From assembly GCF_016612505.1 (NCBI RefSeq), contig NZ_JAENRR010000029.1, positions 1-64,000 of the forward strand: a DNA stretch of 64,000 bases, in the 5' to 3' direction. The notes beneath the pieces are model-generated. The model was not told the DNA's origin. It saw only the letters and a list, made by a program, of their open reading frames with translations, and did no database searches. Each line of letters starts with the position of its first letter. The first letter of the stretch is position 1. The position numbers and the translations under genes were made by a program. The stretch comes from Carboxylicivirga marina. Its GTDB lineage: Bacteria > Bacteroidota > Bacteroidia > Bacteroidales > Marinilabiliaceae. Of this stretch, positions 9,185-18,225 are shown one piece after another.

Positions 9185-9237
9185 TGATGTCATAATTAAA
9201 TGATTAATCATTGATGCTTTACAATGCTGCACACTCG

Positions 9238-10029
9238 TTAATTATCCCAGGTATCCGGATGAGGAACTGATACTCCATCGGTAGGGTTGTCCTGATAGTG
9301 CTGATAAAGATCCAGGAATACATAGTTAATGAACACTTTTTTATAGAACTTATAGAAAGGTTCACCTGGATAGATGTAATCGCCATCAATATTATCCACA
9401 TCAATGTAATAGCCGTAATCGCGGATAATATCTGCGTAAATAGTTGGCACTTTGTTTTCCATAGCTCGGAACAACTCAAAGAATTTACCTAGCAGAGCTG
9501 GTGAATAAGGGCCGAAAACCCTATCTACCCAAAAGTCGGGTTGTCCCACTAAACCATAAAAAGAAACCTTCAAGGTATCGCTCATCATGGGACGGAAATG
9601 CTCATTTTCTTCAAGAATCAAAACCAAATCATAAATCGTATCGTCTTCTTCATTTCCTGGCTGTACCATAAAAGTAAGAGGGAGCTGCGCTTGCACCTCA
9701 TCCTTACCCATTAAAGCTTCTCCAATGGTGAAATTAATCCCTTCTACAGCCGTTGAACGTTCTGAGTCGATGCGGTATTGCACCGGACGTTCACCAGCTT
9801 TTGGTGTACCCAACATCTGCAAGGGCAGTGAAAAATCAAGAACACTACCGCCTTCAGGCCCAAACGAAGCATAGAGGCTATCTGGTGCTTCTTCATCCAA
9901 GGTATTAAAGTACACACCATCTTTCTGATTTACATCGTAAAACTGCAAATCCTGTTCACAAGCTGTGAATAAAAAGGCAAAGGCCGTTAATAGCCAAGCC
10001 GAAAATTGATATATATATTGTTGTTTCAT
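9238..10029 (-). CDS. DUF4843 domain lipoprotein
   Basis: A 263-residue lipoprotein (FLFTAC, Cys24). The early segment DLQFYDVNQKDGVYFNT and the later strand-rich region match the DUF4843 family, which sits directly after SusD in many Bacteroidetes uptake operons. Mature protein is likely beta-sandwich-like and surface exposed. The gene lies 36 bp after SusD and 53 bp before the PKD-like gene. The function of DUF4843 is not known; a SusE/SusF-like accessory binding role is a reasonable inference only. Confidence 0.8.
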   Translation of the reverse strand: MKQQYIYQFSAWLLTAFAFLFTACEQDLQFYDVNQKDGVYFNTLDEEAPDSLYASFGPEGGSVLDFSLPLQMLGTPKAGERPVQYRIDSERSTAVEGINFTIGEALMGKDEVQAQLPLTFMVQPGNEEDDTIYDLVLILEENEHFRPMMSDTLKVSFYGLVGQPDFWVDRVFGPYSPALLGKFFELFRAMENKVPTIYADIIRDYGYYIDVDNIDGDYIYPGEPFYKFYKKVFINYVFLDLYQHYQDNPTDGVSVPHPDTWDN

Positions 10030-10065
10030 TTTGTAACAGTTAAATTAAATGCTATTCCATTATAG

Positions 10066-11457
10066 TTAACGGTAGGATAATTCATCATATGGAATTGGTA
10101 AGGTGTAAATAGCATCGCCATTTACTTCACCAATAGGGCTATCAATGATTCGGTTATCGCGCTTCATGCTAAACCAGTTTTGGCCTTCACCGATCAGTTC
10201 TTTTGCATATTCCGTCTTAATATCTTCAAGAGTCACATTCTGCACAGGCTCCCTATCGGCAAACTTGCTTAGGCCACGTGCCTCAAGTAAGGTATCAAAG
10301 TAAAGGCGTGACTGTTCCGGGTTGCTTACCACCAATGCTTCTGCCGCAATAAGTAACATTTCGGGGTAACGCAGCATACTCAGACCTAATTCAGGATAAT
10401 CTGGCAAATCCAGTGGATCATTGGATAAATCCCGATTCACCATTTTTTTCAACTGCACCTTTGTTTCAGCATCCTGAAACCAGGCATCGTTTCGGGTATC
10501 TTCAGCAATAAACATATCTTTAACACTGGCCTGCACATACAAACTACTTGCTCCCAAATACAAAGAGCTAATATTCCTTTGTGAATAAACACCCCATATG
10601 CTTTCTATGCCATTAATACGTCCAGCTACCAGATTTTCCATCTCCAAGGTCGTATTAACCAATGAAAACTTACCAGAGTTAATCACTTTTTCAGCGTATA
10701 ATAGGGCCTTACCCATGTCCCCTTTCATCCAATACACTCTGGCCAGAGTAGCTTGAGCTGCATGCAGGTTAAAGTGTGTCTCTCGTGCGTATAGAAAACC
10801 CTCACCACTGATACTTGTAGCATCTCGCGGATAATCGGCGAATATTTCTGTATCGTAGGCAAGCAACTGTTCAGCTTCCAATAAATCATTAATTACCTTT
10901 TCATATACCTCTTCCACTGAGTAAAATGGAATCTGATTTAAGGTGTAGTTTTCAGCATAGGGTATAGCCCTGCTTTTTAAATCAGAATTGGATCGGATAT
11001 CAACTGCAAACAAACGCAATAAATCGAAATGAATAAAAGCTCGCACACCTAATGCTTCGCCACGCACCAAATCATAATTGATATCATCAAAATCTTTGTC
11101 AGCATTGTCAAGCAAACTATTCACCTGACCAAGCAAAGTGTAGGCGTCTGTCCATGCTTTATTCATCTGCATTTGCACATTGGCATCACTCGAATACTCA
11201 TAAGACATAAATTTCTCGTACTCTCCCCCATACTCATAATACTGAGCCAGCACATCGGGCACTACTTGAAAAAAACGGCCATACAAAAAGTCTTCTTGCA
11301 TTTGTGAATAGATACCGTACATGGCGTCTTCAAATCCTTCCACATCTTCAAATAATTCCTCCGCTGCAATCTCGGATTTTGGTGTTATGTCCAGTAAATT
11401 CTCACAGGATGTGAAGAGTAATAATAGACCTGATATGATATATAAACTATATTTCAT
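10066..11457 (-). CDS. SusD/RagB-type outer-membrane binding lipoprotein
   Basis: A 463-residue SusD-family protein. The start is the ATG at 11457 (MKYSLYIISG), because it directly precedes a lipoprotein signal with Cys18 and lies 10 bp after the SusC stop; a longer frame would overlap SusC by 65 bp. The N-terminal CENLLDITPKSEI and the helical TPR-like body with ALGVRAFIHFDLLRLFA are family hallmarks, as is ARGLSKF near the C-terminus. It should form the lid over the adjacent SusC barrel. The ligand is unknown, and the absence of any glycoside hydrolase nearby argues against assuming a glycan. Confidence 0.93.
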   Translation of the reverse strand: MKYSLYIISGLLLLFTSCENLLDITPKSEIAAEELFEDVEGFEDAMYGIYSQMQEDFLYGRFFQVVPDVLAQYYEYGGEYEKFMSYEYSSDANVQMQMNKAWTDAYTLLGQVNSLLDNADKDFDDINYDLVRGEALGVRAFIHFDLLRLFAVDIRSNSDLKSRAIPYAENYTLNQIPFYSVEEVYEKVINDLLEAEQLLAYDTEIFADYPRDATSISGEGFLYARETHFNLHAAQATLARVYWMKGDMGKALLYAEKVINSGKFSLVNTTLEMENLVAGRINGIESIWGVYSQRNISSLYLGASSLYVQASVKDMFIAEDTRNDAWFQDAETKVQLKKMVNRDLSNDPLDLPDYPELGLSMLRYPEMLLIAAEALVVSNPEQSRLYFDTLLEARGLSKFADREPVQNVTLEDIKTEYAKELIGEGQNWFSMKRDNRIIDSPIGEVNGDAIYTLPIPYDELSYR

Positions 11458-11467
11458 GATTTTAGGA

Positions 11468-14400
11468 TTAAAATGTTGGACTAAAGGTGAAATCGAAGCT
11501 TCTGGCGAATGGGTAGCTTGTTCCTCGCTCAAACTTAACAGTCGATAGGCGAGCTATGTCATTTAAACCAAAACCAAGCCTTAGTTTCTTAAAACCAATC
11601 TTGCTCAAGGCGCCTGGCTTGAAATCGTAAGCTAAATTGATTCTGGACAAATGGATTTCATTTTTGGTTTGTACATACCTCGATGAATGGAATTTTGTGT
11701 TGTTAAATTCAGGAATTCCTCTAAAAGCAGTAACATCACCTGGTTGTTTCCAGCGTTCACTATAAGCCCTTCGATCAACGTTCTGGCGAGGGTTCACATA
11801 TTCTACCTTATTGGCTAAGGTTCCATTGTATATTTCTCCACCATAGGTATAAGAAGTTGCCAGCATTAAAGTGAAACCTTTGTATTTTAAATTAGAGGTC
11901 ATAGCACCTCTCAGGAGTGGATTGGTATCACCATAGGCTACTTTATCTTGTGGGTTATAATCAAAGGTATAGTCGCCATTACGCGTAATAAATATTTCCT
12001 GCCCTGTGGCTGGATCAATACCTGCCGACATCACTGTGTAAATAGCTGAACTGGATTCGCCTTCGTTAAATAGGACAACTGGTGCGTCAGACCCTGTTGA
12101 ACTGGCATTGGCACTTTCATTCTGAGAACGCAAGGCATCACTTAACTTGGTTATGGTATTGCCATTATAACCACCATTAATGGTTAAGCGCCACATTAAG
12201 TCTTTCTTCTTAATAACAACACCTGACAGGGAATATTCATAACCCCAGTTCTTCATCTCACCCAGGTTCGTTTTGGCATTACGAATTCCATTGGATGGTG
12301 GTAAACTCAAAGCAATTAACATATCTTTAGTATGTTGCTCGTAATAGTTAAATTGTAAGTCCAGACGATTTTTAAATAGTGATGCATTCATCCCCACATT
12401 ATAATCGTAGGTTGTTTGCCAGGTTAAATCCGGGTTTCCTAATGTAATAGGTAGTGCCCCCAAACTATAATGATAGCTGTAACGGTTATCGTATTCATAG
12501 GTTGTTAAGGACATGTAGGATGGGAAGTTGACACTACCCGTTACCCCTAAAGATAAACGCAATCGTAATATGTTGACCCATGATACACGGAACCAGTTCT
12601 CATTATGGATATTATAACCACCCCCAAGTGACCAGAAAGGTGCATAGCGATTATTTTTACCAAATTGAGAAGAACCACTTACCCGGTAATTCACATCGGC
12701 AAAGTAGCGATTACGAAAACTATAATTCACATTACCAAACCATCCGATGGTCACATCGCGACTTTCCTCTCCTACCGGCTGACCACTCTGAGGGTACTCA
12801 GAGGCAAAACCCAGGTCATTCAAACGATCTTTGGCGAAACCGACACCTACAACGCCAAAGCCTCTATCGGAACTGGAATTGTAGTTCGCCCCTCCACGTA
12901 GAGAAAGGATGGTACCCTTCGAACCAAATCGGAAATTATAGTTACCAACAACCTGACCACCTATCGTATTGGATTCTCCTCCATTGATAGAATACCGACC
13001 TTTTGGCTGGCCATAAGCCGTTTCGTAAAAATCAACAGAATTTGGTGAAGTAAAATTATCAGATCTTGAATCACCCACCGTATAATTGATATTTCCTGTT
13101 ACAAAGAAATTATCATTTACGGTCCATCGTCCGGCCAAAGAGTTTTGAATACTTTTACTTTTTGATTTTTCAAAAGAGCTTGTATTCATGGCATCATATA
13201 AAGGATTAATTGTTTCCCCTTGTGTTTCCCCATTGTGGTAAAAATAAATGTACTGATCATACTCACCTTGCGCATTGGTAAAAGGGGTGTAAGGATTCAT
13301 CTGCACATAGTTAGAGAAACGTCCATAAGGTGAATCCTTGCTGTTGGTCTGCATGATATTGGTACGCCAGTTCAGGCTTAACTTATCATTTAAGCGATAG
13401 TTAAAATTAAAGCCCAGACCATAATTGTAACGGTGGTCACCCTTCATCACCCCATATTGCTGATTAAAGTTTCCATTTATACCATAAAACATTTTTTCAC
13501 CACCACCGCTTACAGCCAGTGAGTGGGTAAATGAATAAGCGTTTCGTATAGGCTGCGCCATCCAGTCATAGTCACCGCCTTTACTTACAGTTTGATGTTT
13601 ATTCAGGTAAGTTTGATCATAGCGTCCATCGCTCGACTCATACAGACCGGCCAAGCGCTCAAACTCCAACTTCTCTTCCGCATTGGTAAAGTCAAAGGAT
13701 GTTAAATCGGCAAACTGCATTTTAGGTACGAAATTATAGCGGGCTCTCACTTCTTTGGTTGTGTTCTTCTTACGCTGAATCACAATCACCCCATTGGCAG
13801 CACGCTCTCCATACAAAGCTGTAGCAGATGCATCTTTCAAAATGTCAGCACGTTCAATATCATTGATGTCCATGTCGTACAACATTTGCATGTTCGCTTC
13901 AACGCCATCAATCACAATCAAAGGGGCATTTAAACCCTGTTCACCCTCTGATGCCAGTGATGTTGTACCACGTATAACCAATTCTGGTATGTGGTTAGGG
14001 TTAGAACCCATAGCAGGCTGTTCCACCATGTACATACCCGGAGTTAGGGTTACTAAAGCATCAAATACATTGGTATTGGATACTTCCAATAAATCTTCAC
14101 TTTTTATGCTGGTAACAGAACCTGTATTACTGCTTTTACTTTGTTCAAAAAATCCATTGACAACGACCTCGTCAAGCCCTTCATCCTTTGTTTCGAGATA
14201 AATAGTCACACTCTTTTTTGTAAATTCAGAAATATCAACTTCTTTCGCTTCATATCCAATAAAGGAAAAAACAATTTTCTTTGCATTACCAGAAACAGAT
14301 ATTTCAAAATTACCATCAAAATCGCTTATACCACCACCAAAAGTACCTGAGGCATATACATTCACCCCAGGTATCACTTCGCTTGTTTTTCCATCAAGAA

Positions 14401-14791
14401 CAGTTCCTTTGATAATAACTTTATCTGGTTGCTGCTGGTCTTCTTTTGAAATAATTACATAATTATCTTCAAACTTATAGGTCAAAGCCTGATCAAGTAA
14501 GGCTAATTCGAGAACATCTTTAATGCTTTCATTCTTCACATTAATTGTAACTGGCTTTGTACCACTTAACAAATCATCGTTGTACACAAAATACACTCCT
14601 GTTTGCTCCTTAATAGTCTGAAAGACATTTTTAAGCAATTCTTTTTTGACGCTTAAAGTAACTTTCTTTTCCAATGAATTCTGGGCAGATGCATTCCAAA
14701 TAAAAAACATGCTGCATACAAAAAATGCAACAGTCTTTAATTTGTATGAATTTGACCTTGAGGAAAAATTTAACAATTTTCTCAGCTTCAT
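11468..14791 (-). CDS. SusC/RagA TonB-dependent transporter with STN domain
   Basis: A 1107-residue outer-membrane transporter. The order is a signal peptide (cut after ASA, about residue 37), an STN secretin/TonB N-terminal domain (about 42-117), a carboxypeptidase-regulatory-like domain (about 125-205), the TonB box DEVVVNG, a plug (about 215-345, LKDASATALYGERAANGVI) and a barrel ending in an aromatic residue (FSPTF). The STN domain is the part that signals to FecR-type anti-sigma factors, and such a gene lies immediately upstream. With the SusD at 10066-11457 it forms the import complex of this operon. Cargo is unknown. Confidence 0.95.
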   Translation of the reverse strand: MKLRKLLNFSSRSNSYKLKTVAFFVCSMFFIWNASAQNSLEKKVTLSVKKELLKNVFQTIKEQTGVYFVYNDDLLSGTKPVTINVKNESIKDVLELALLDQALTYKFEDNYVIISKEDQQQPDKVIIKGTVLDGKTSEVIPGVNVYASGTFGGGISDFDGNFEISVSGNAKKIVFSFIGYEAKEVDISEFTKKSVTIYLETKDEGLDEVVVNGFFEQSKSSNTGSVTSIKSEDLLEVSNTNVFDALVTLTPGMYMVEQPAMGSNPNHIPELVIRGTTSLASEGEQGLNAPLIVIDGVEANMQMLYDMDINDIERADILKDASATALYGERAANGVIVIQRKKNTTKEVRARYNFVPKMQFADLTSFDFTNAEEKLEFERLAGLYESSDGRYDQTYLNKHQTVSKGGDYDWMAQPIRNAYSFTHSLAVSGGGEKMFYGINGNFNQQYGVMKGDHRYNYGLGFNFNYRLNDKLSLNWRTNIMQTNSKDSPYGRFSNYVQMNPYTPFTNAQGEYDQYIYFYHNGETQGETINPLYDAMNTSSFEKSKSKSIQNSLAGRWTVNDNFFVTGNINYTVGDSRSDNFTSPNSVDFYETAYGQPKGRYSINGGESNTIGGQVVGNYNFRFGSKGTILSLRGGANYNSSSDRGFGVVGVGFAKDRLNDLGFASEYPQSGQPVGEESRDVTIGWFGNVNYSFRNRYFADVNYRVSGSSQFGKNNRYAPFWSLGGGYNIHNENWFRVSWVNILRLRLSLGVTGSVNFPSYMSLTTYEYDNRYSYHYSLGALPITLGNPDLTWQTTYDYNVGMNASLFKNRLDLQFNYYEQHTKDMLIALSLPPSNGIRNAKTNLGEMKNWGYEYSLSGVVIKKKDLMWRLTINGGYNGNTITKLSDALRSQNESANASSTGSDAPVVLFNEGESSSAIYTVMSAGIDPATGQEIFITRNGDYTFDYNPQDKVAYGDTNPLLRGAMTSNLKYKGFTLMLATSYTYGGEIYNGTLANKVEYVNPRQNVDRRAYSERWKQPGDVTAFRGIPEFNNTKFHSSRYVQTKNEIHLSRINLAYDFKPGALSKIGFKKLRLGFGLNDIARLSTVKFERGTSYPFARSFDFTFSPTF

Positions 14792-14846
14792 AATTTATAC
14801 AATAGATTTTATTTCAAAAAAAGATAGTATTCCCTACCTGATTATT

Positions 14847-16034
14847 TTATTCTTGCTTTACCCTTATTCCTGAATCTGAAATTTCAAAATAAACACCGCA
14901 GGTGTGTTCTATCCTGTTTAAAATTATTTCGATATCGTCCTTACTTTCAACAGCTCCAGTAAAACGAAGCTCTTTGAGGACAATATGGTCATAAGTAATG
15001 GACACATCATACCAACGAGCTAATTTTCGTAAGATGTAATCCAGATTCTGATTATCGAACTCAAACACACCTTTTGTCCAACTAATATAAAAATTCGGGT
15101 CAACCTCCTGACTAACAATATGTTTATTGACATCGAATATTAAAGACTGTTCCCCAGGCTTCAATATTACTGCCTCTTTATTATTAGCCACCTTCACAGC
15201 TCCCTCTACCAGTGTAACAGCACTATAGTCATCGTCATAATAATCCGACACATTAAACTCGGTACCTAATACTTCAACAAGACCTTTGGAGGTATGAACT
15301 TTAAAAGGACTATTTTCGTTTTTAGCTACTTCAAAATATCCTTCTCCGTGCAAATGAACTTCTCTTGATTCCCGACCAAACTGAACTGGAAATTTCAATG
15401 AACTCTTCGAGTTTAACCAAACTTTTGTACCATCACTTAATACAATACTATAACGTCCGCCAATTGGCACCTCCAGTGTATTGTACATTATTTCCTCTAT
15501 AGGATCTTCATTATTGTTGTAGGCCAGTACATCATCTGTACGATTCTCAATTTTCACACCATTACTTTCTGTTATGAAATCCTGCTGCAAATTATTGACA
15601 TCCACCTGAGAACCATCAGCTAAAGTCAAAAGAACCGTTTCTTTTTGGGTATTCTTAACTTCTACTTTTGAAGCTAATCCCGAACTGTTAGCGCCATTTT
15701 TATTCAACAAAACAACTGTAGTTGTAATAAGTATAGGTAAGACAATAGCAGCGACATATTTGATAAATGTCTTAAGCTCAATGCGACGACCTTTAGGGCT
15801 TAGCTTTGGCTCAATGGACTCCCATTTAGCTTGCGAATCGTATTTACTATATTTTTCGAATGAGTTGTGAATATTGTCTTCTCTTACAATATCGTTATAT
15901 CGCTCCTGATTTACCTCAGATTTATTTAGCCAATCTGAGAAACTATCAAGCTCTTTATCAGTTGCCTGACCCGAGTGATTTCGACCAATCAGATTACCTA
16001 ACCTTAACGCTTTTATGACTTTGTTCATTTCCAT
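14847..16034 (-). CDS. FecR-type anti-sigma factor
   Basis: A 395-residue inner-membrane regulator from the ATG at 16034 (MEMNKVIK); 16028 is equally possible. The cytoplasmic N-terminal region (about 1-90) binds the sigma factor, one membrane segment follows (about 91-111, YVAAIVLPILITTTVVLL), then the periplasmic FecR domain with GGRYSIVLSDGTKVWLNSKS and VHLHGEGYFEVA, and a C-terminal DUF4974-type region (ISWTKGVFEFDN). In this family the STN domain of the partner transporter signals to FecR, which then releases the sigma factor. The SusC gene starts 55 bp downstream and has the matching STN domain. Confidence 0.93.
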   Translation of the reverse strand: MEMNKVIKALRLGNLIGRNHSGQATDKELDSFSDWLNKSEVNQERYNDIVREDNIHNSFEKYSKYDSQAKWESIEPKLSPKGRRIELKTFIKYVAAIVLPILITTTVVLLNKNGANSSGLASKVEVKNTQKETVLLTLADGSQVDVNNLQQDFITESNGVKIENRTDDVLAYNNNEDPIEEIMYNTLEVPIGGRYSIVLSDGTKVWLNSKSSLKFPVQFGRESREVHLHGEGYFEVAKNENSPFKVHTSKGLVEVLGTEFNVSDYYDDDYSAVTLVEGAVKVANNKEAVILKPGEQSLIFDVNKHIVSQEVDPNFYISWTKGVFEFDNQNLDYILRKLARWYDVSITYDHIVLKELRFTGAVESKDDIEIILNRIEHTCGVYFEISDSGIRVKQE

Positions 16035-16216
16035 CTCATATAGTAAAACAGTCATCCATTACTTTTGGGGTACATTAGATGTCATATATTTCTATTTTTT
16101 TTCTTTCTTCACACTTAACTACTGATATTAAAAATACCTAAGCAGTTCACATATATCTTAATGTTTGAATTAGGTGTCACTATTCAGCTTCTTTTATCAA
16201 CAAGAACATTAGCTTA

Positions 16217-16780
16217 TTAAACCGATAAAAAACTTATAATCAACCGAATATTTTTCAATTTCGAACGAAGAATCTTGTATGCTCTTTTTTTGTGAGTTTT
16301 GACTGTTTCCGTTCCTATTTCTAATTGACTTGCAATCTCCTCATTCTTTAGTCCTTTAAGACTTAAATAAAGAACCTGTTTGGCTTTTGTTCCTAATGTT
16401 TCAATCTGCTCATAAAGCTCGGCATGCACTTCTTCTTTAACTATTTTGTCATAAAAGAACTCATGTGAAGTCATTTCTTTTAATTGTGCATCAACATGCT
16501 TTACCCTTACCTGCTTATGCTTTAAGTGATTAATACACTGATTTCTTATCGTACTGTATAAATAGCCCTTAATCATTTCAATTGATGCAAATTGCTCACA
16601 TCGCTCCCAATATTTTATAAAAGACTCTTGTACTACATCATCTAAAATATCAGAACTAAGATCGAAATTATCAGCAAATGAACGAAACAACTTGTAATAT
16701 TTTAAATAGAACGATTTAAAAGCGTTTTTATCCCCTTGCTGTAATTCATTAATTATATGTGCTTCATTGTCTTTAGTCAT
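16217..16780 (-). CDS. ECF-type RNA polymerase sigma factor
   Basis: A 187-residue sigma factor, taking the ATG at 16780 (MTKDNEAHI) as start; an in-frame TTG at 16819 would add 13 residues that do not resemble the family. Region 2 covers about 12-80 (DVVQESFIKYWERC) and region 4 covers about 120-180 with the helix-turn-helix LKGLKNEEIASQLEIGTETV. It belongs to the Bacteroidetes FecI-like group that pairs with FecR proteins. It should direct transcription of the SusC-to-TlpA operon when released. The 182-bp gap to FecR is longer than usual for a coupled pair, so FecR may have an extra promoter. Confidence 0.93.
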   Translation of the reverse strand: MTKDNEAHIINELQQGDKNAFKSFYLKYYKLFRSFADNFDLSSDILDDVVQESFIKYWERCEQFASIEMIKGYLYSTIRNQCINHLKHKQVRVKHVDAQLKEMTSHEFFYDKIVKEEVHAELYEQIETLGTKAKQVLYLSLKGLKNEEIASQLEIGTETVKTHKKRAYKILRSKLKNIRLIISFLSV

Positions 16781-16877
16781 CAATGAACGTAAATTACAAC
16801 TATATTTTCCCGTATTCAATTATTTCCCAACGGTAAAAGTAGGTAAATTATTACATTAATCTGACTGTAAAAAATAG

Positions 16878-16885
16878 CAAACCTA
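16878..16885 (-). promoter_or_regulatory. Possible -7 box for the sigma gene
   Basis: On the minus strand this reads TAGGTTTG, matching the Bacteroidetes -7 consensus TAnnTTTG, about 98 bp before the sigma-factor ATG. No good TTTG -33 element sits at the usual distance, so the call is weak. Confidence 0.3.
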
Positions 16886-17022
16886 GATCTTTAAAACGCA
16901 ATTCACTTGATAAGCGTTACGCAAATACCATGTATTAATGATATTGCACCAAGCATAATGTAGTAATTAAGTGCTGATATTGATTATTAGATCTCTTTAT
17001 TAATGAACCTAATCACATCTGA

Positions 17023-17053
17023 TTTGTCAACTCCTTAAGTCTTGCTACTTTTG
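17023..17053 (+). promoter_or_regulatory. Bacteroidetes-type promoter of the aldo/keto reductase
   Basis: TTTG at 17023-17026 and TACTTTTG at 17046-17053 are separated by 19 bp, a full match to the Bacteroidetes primary sigma consensus TTTG-N19-21-TAnnTTTG. Transcription should start near 17060, leaving a leader of about 24 nt before the ATG at 17084. Confidence 0.8.
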
Positions 17054-17083
17054 CGGGCTATAATTAATCTCAGGAATCTAATC

Positions 17084-18214
17084 ATGGAATACAGGCGTTT
17101 CGGTAAAACCAACAAACACATCAGTGCCATCACATTAGGAGGTATGCGATTTTCAAAAGTATGGGAAGAGCCACGCACAGATATCCCGAGAGAAACGCAG
17201 GAGCATTGCAATCAAATTGTTGATTTAGCTATTAAATATGGCATCAATCATTTTGAGACAGCACATGGCTACGTTAAGAGTGAAACCGTTTTTGGTCGTA
17301 CTTTAAATCAGGAATTGAACATCGACCGCTCATCTTATTTCCTGATGACCAAAGGCAACCCTAAAACGGCAGATGAAACACGTCGATTGGTGAAAGAGCA
17401 ACTAAGAACACTACAAACTGATTATCTGGATTTTTATGGCTGGCATGGCATCAACACGCCGGAGTTGCTAACTTCTTCGTGCAAAACAGGAGGAGCTGTT
17501 GAGGAACTGCTCAAGATGAAAGAAGAAGGAATTATTAAACATGTTGGCTTTAGCACGCATGGTTCCCTTGAAACCATTCAACAAGCTATATCAACGGATC
17601 TATTTGAGTTTGTTAACCTCCATTACTATTATTTCTATCAGCGTAATGAAGCGGCCTTGCAATTGGCAAAAAAGAAGGACATAGGTGTGTTTATAATCTC
17701 ACCAAATGACAAAGGAGGGCAACTTTATAAAGCACCTGAAAAAATAAGAAAAGCAATTCCACATGCCACTCCCATTCAATGGAATGCGCGTTTTTGTTTA
17801 AATAACGAAGCCATCCATACGCTATCTTTTGGTATGACCGAAGCGGCACATTTTGATGAGATGAACGGCATCTTCACTTCATCTAACAAGGAAGCCGATA
17901 AAATTGCTTTGAACGACCTTAATGATATGATTAATGACGACCCTTATGCTTCGTTTGATGCCTATACTCTAAACAACGACCCGTCTGACTTGGACATTCC
18001 ATTATTACTCCACTGGCGAAAGCTGTGGAAATGTTACGATTTGCTTGACTTTGCTCGCTATCGCTACAAGGAGCTAAAAACACCAAACCATTGGGTGCCT
18101 GGTGTTTTTGCAACAAAAGAGGCCATTGATAAAATTGATTTCTCAAAAGTACCGAAGCACCTGCCCTTAAAAGAAATGCTTAACGAGCTACATGCTGCGT
18201 TCTACTATAAATAA
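17084..18214 (+). CDS. Aldo/keto reductase
   Basis: A 376-residue cytoplasmic TIM-barrel NAD(P)H-dependent oxidoreductase that reduces aldehydes or ketones; the substrate is unknown. The start is the ATG at 17084 (MEYRRFGKTN), just downstream of a strong promoter; an earlier in-frame TTG at 17042 precedes the -7 box. The catalytic tetrad positions hold E58 (where many members have Asp), Y63, K90 and H121. Glu in GINHFETAHGY is normal for one aldo/keto reductase subgroup. The C-terminal region after residue 280 extends past the barrel but lacks the clustered cysteines of ferredoxin-fused versions. It is a single gene, convergent with the GH2 gene 11 bp away. Confidence 0.9.
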   Translation: MEYRRFGKTNKHISAITLGGMRFSKVWEEPRTDIPRETQEHCNQIVDLAIKYGINHFETAHGYVKSETVFGRTLNQELNIDRSSYFLMTKGNPKTADETRRLVKEQLRTLQTDYLDFYGWHGINTPELLTSSCKTGGAVEELLKMKEEGIIKHVGFSTHGSLETIQQAISTDLFEFVNLHYYYFYQRNEAALQLAKKKDIGVFIISPNDKGGQLYKAPEKIRKAIPHATPIQWNARFCLNNEAIHTLSFGMTEAAHFDEMNGIFTSSNKEADKIALNDLNDMINDDPYASFDAYTLNNDPSDLDIPLLLHWRKLWKCYDLLDFARYRYKELKTPNHWVPGVFATKEAIDKIDFSKVPKHLPLKEMLNELHAAFYYK

Positions 18215-18225
18215 TAAAATCATAT

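Noticed and set aside
9219-9479. 86-codon minus-strand frame
   Set aside because: It overlaps the DUF4843 gene in another frame and has no signal or domain.
11458-11532. 25-residue N-terminal extension of the SusD gene
   Set aside because: It would overlap SusC and hide the lipoprotein signal; the ATG at 11457 is better.
12580-12987. 135-codon plus-strand frame
   Set aside because: Antisense shadow of the SusC barrel, rich in Ser, His and Gln with no domain.
16060-16075. TACTTTTG box on the plus strand between sigma and FecR genes
   Set aside because: It points away from both genes and has no gene to drive.
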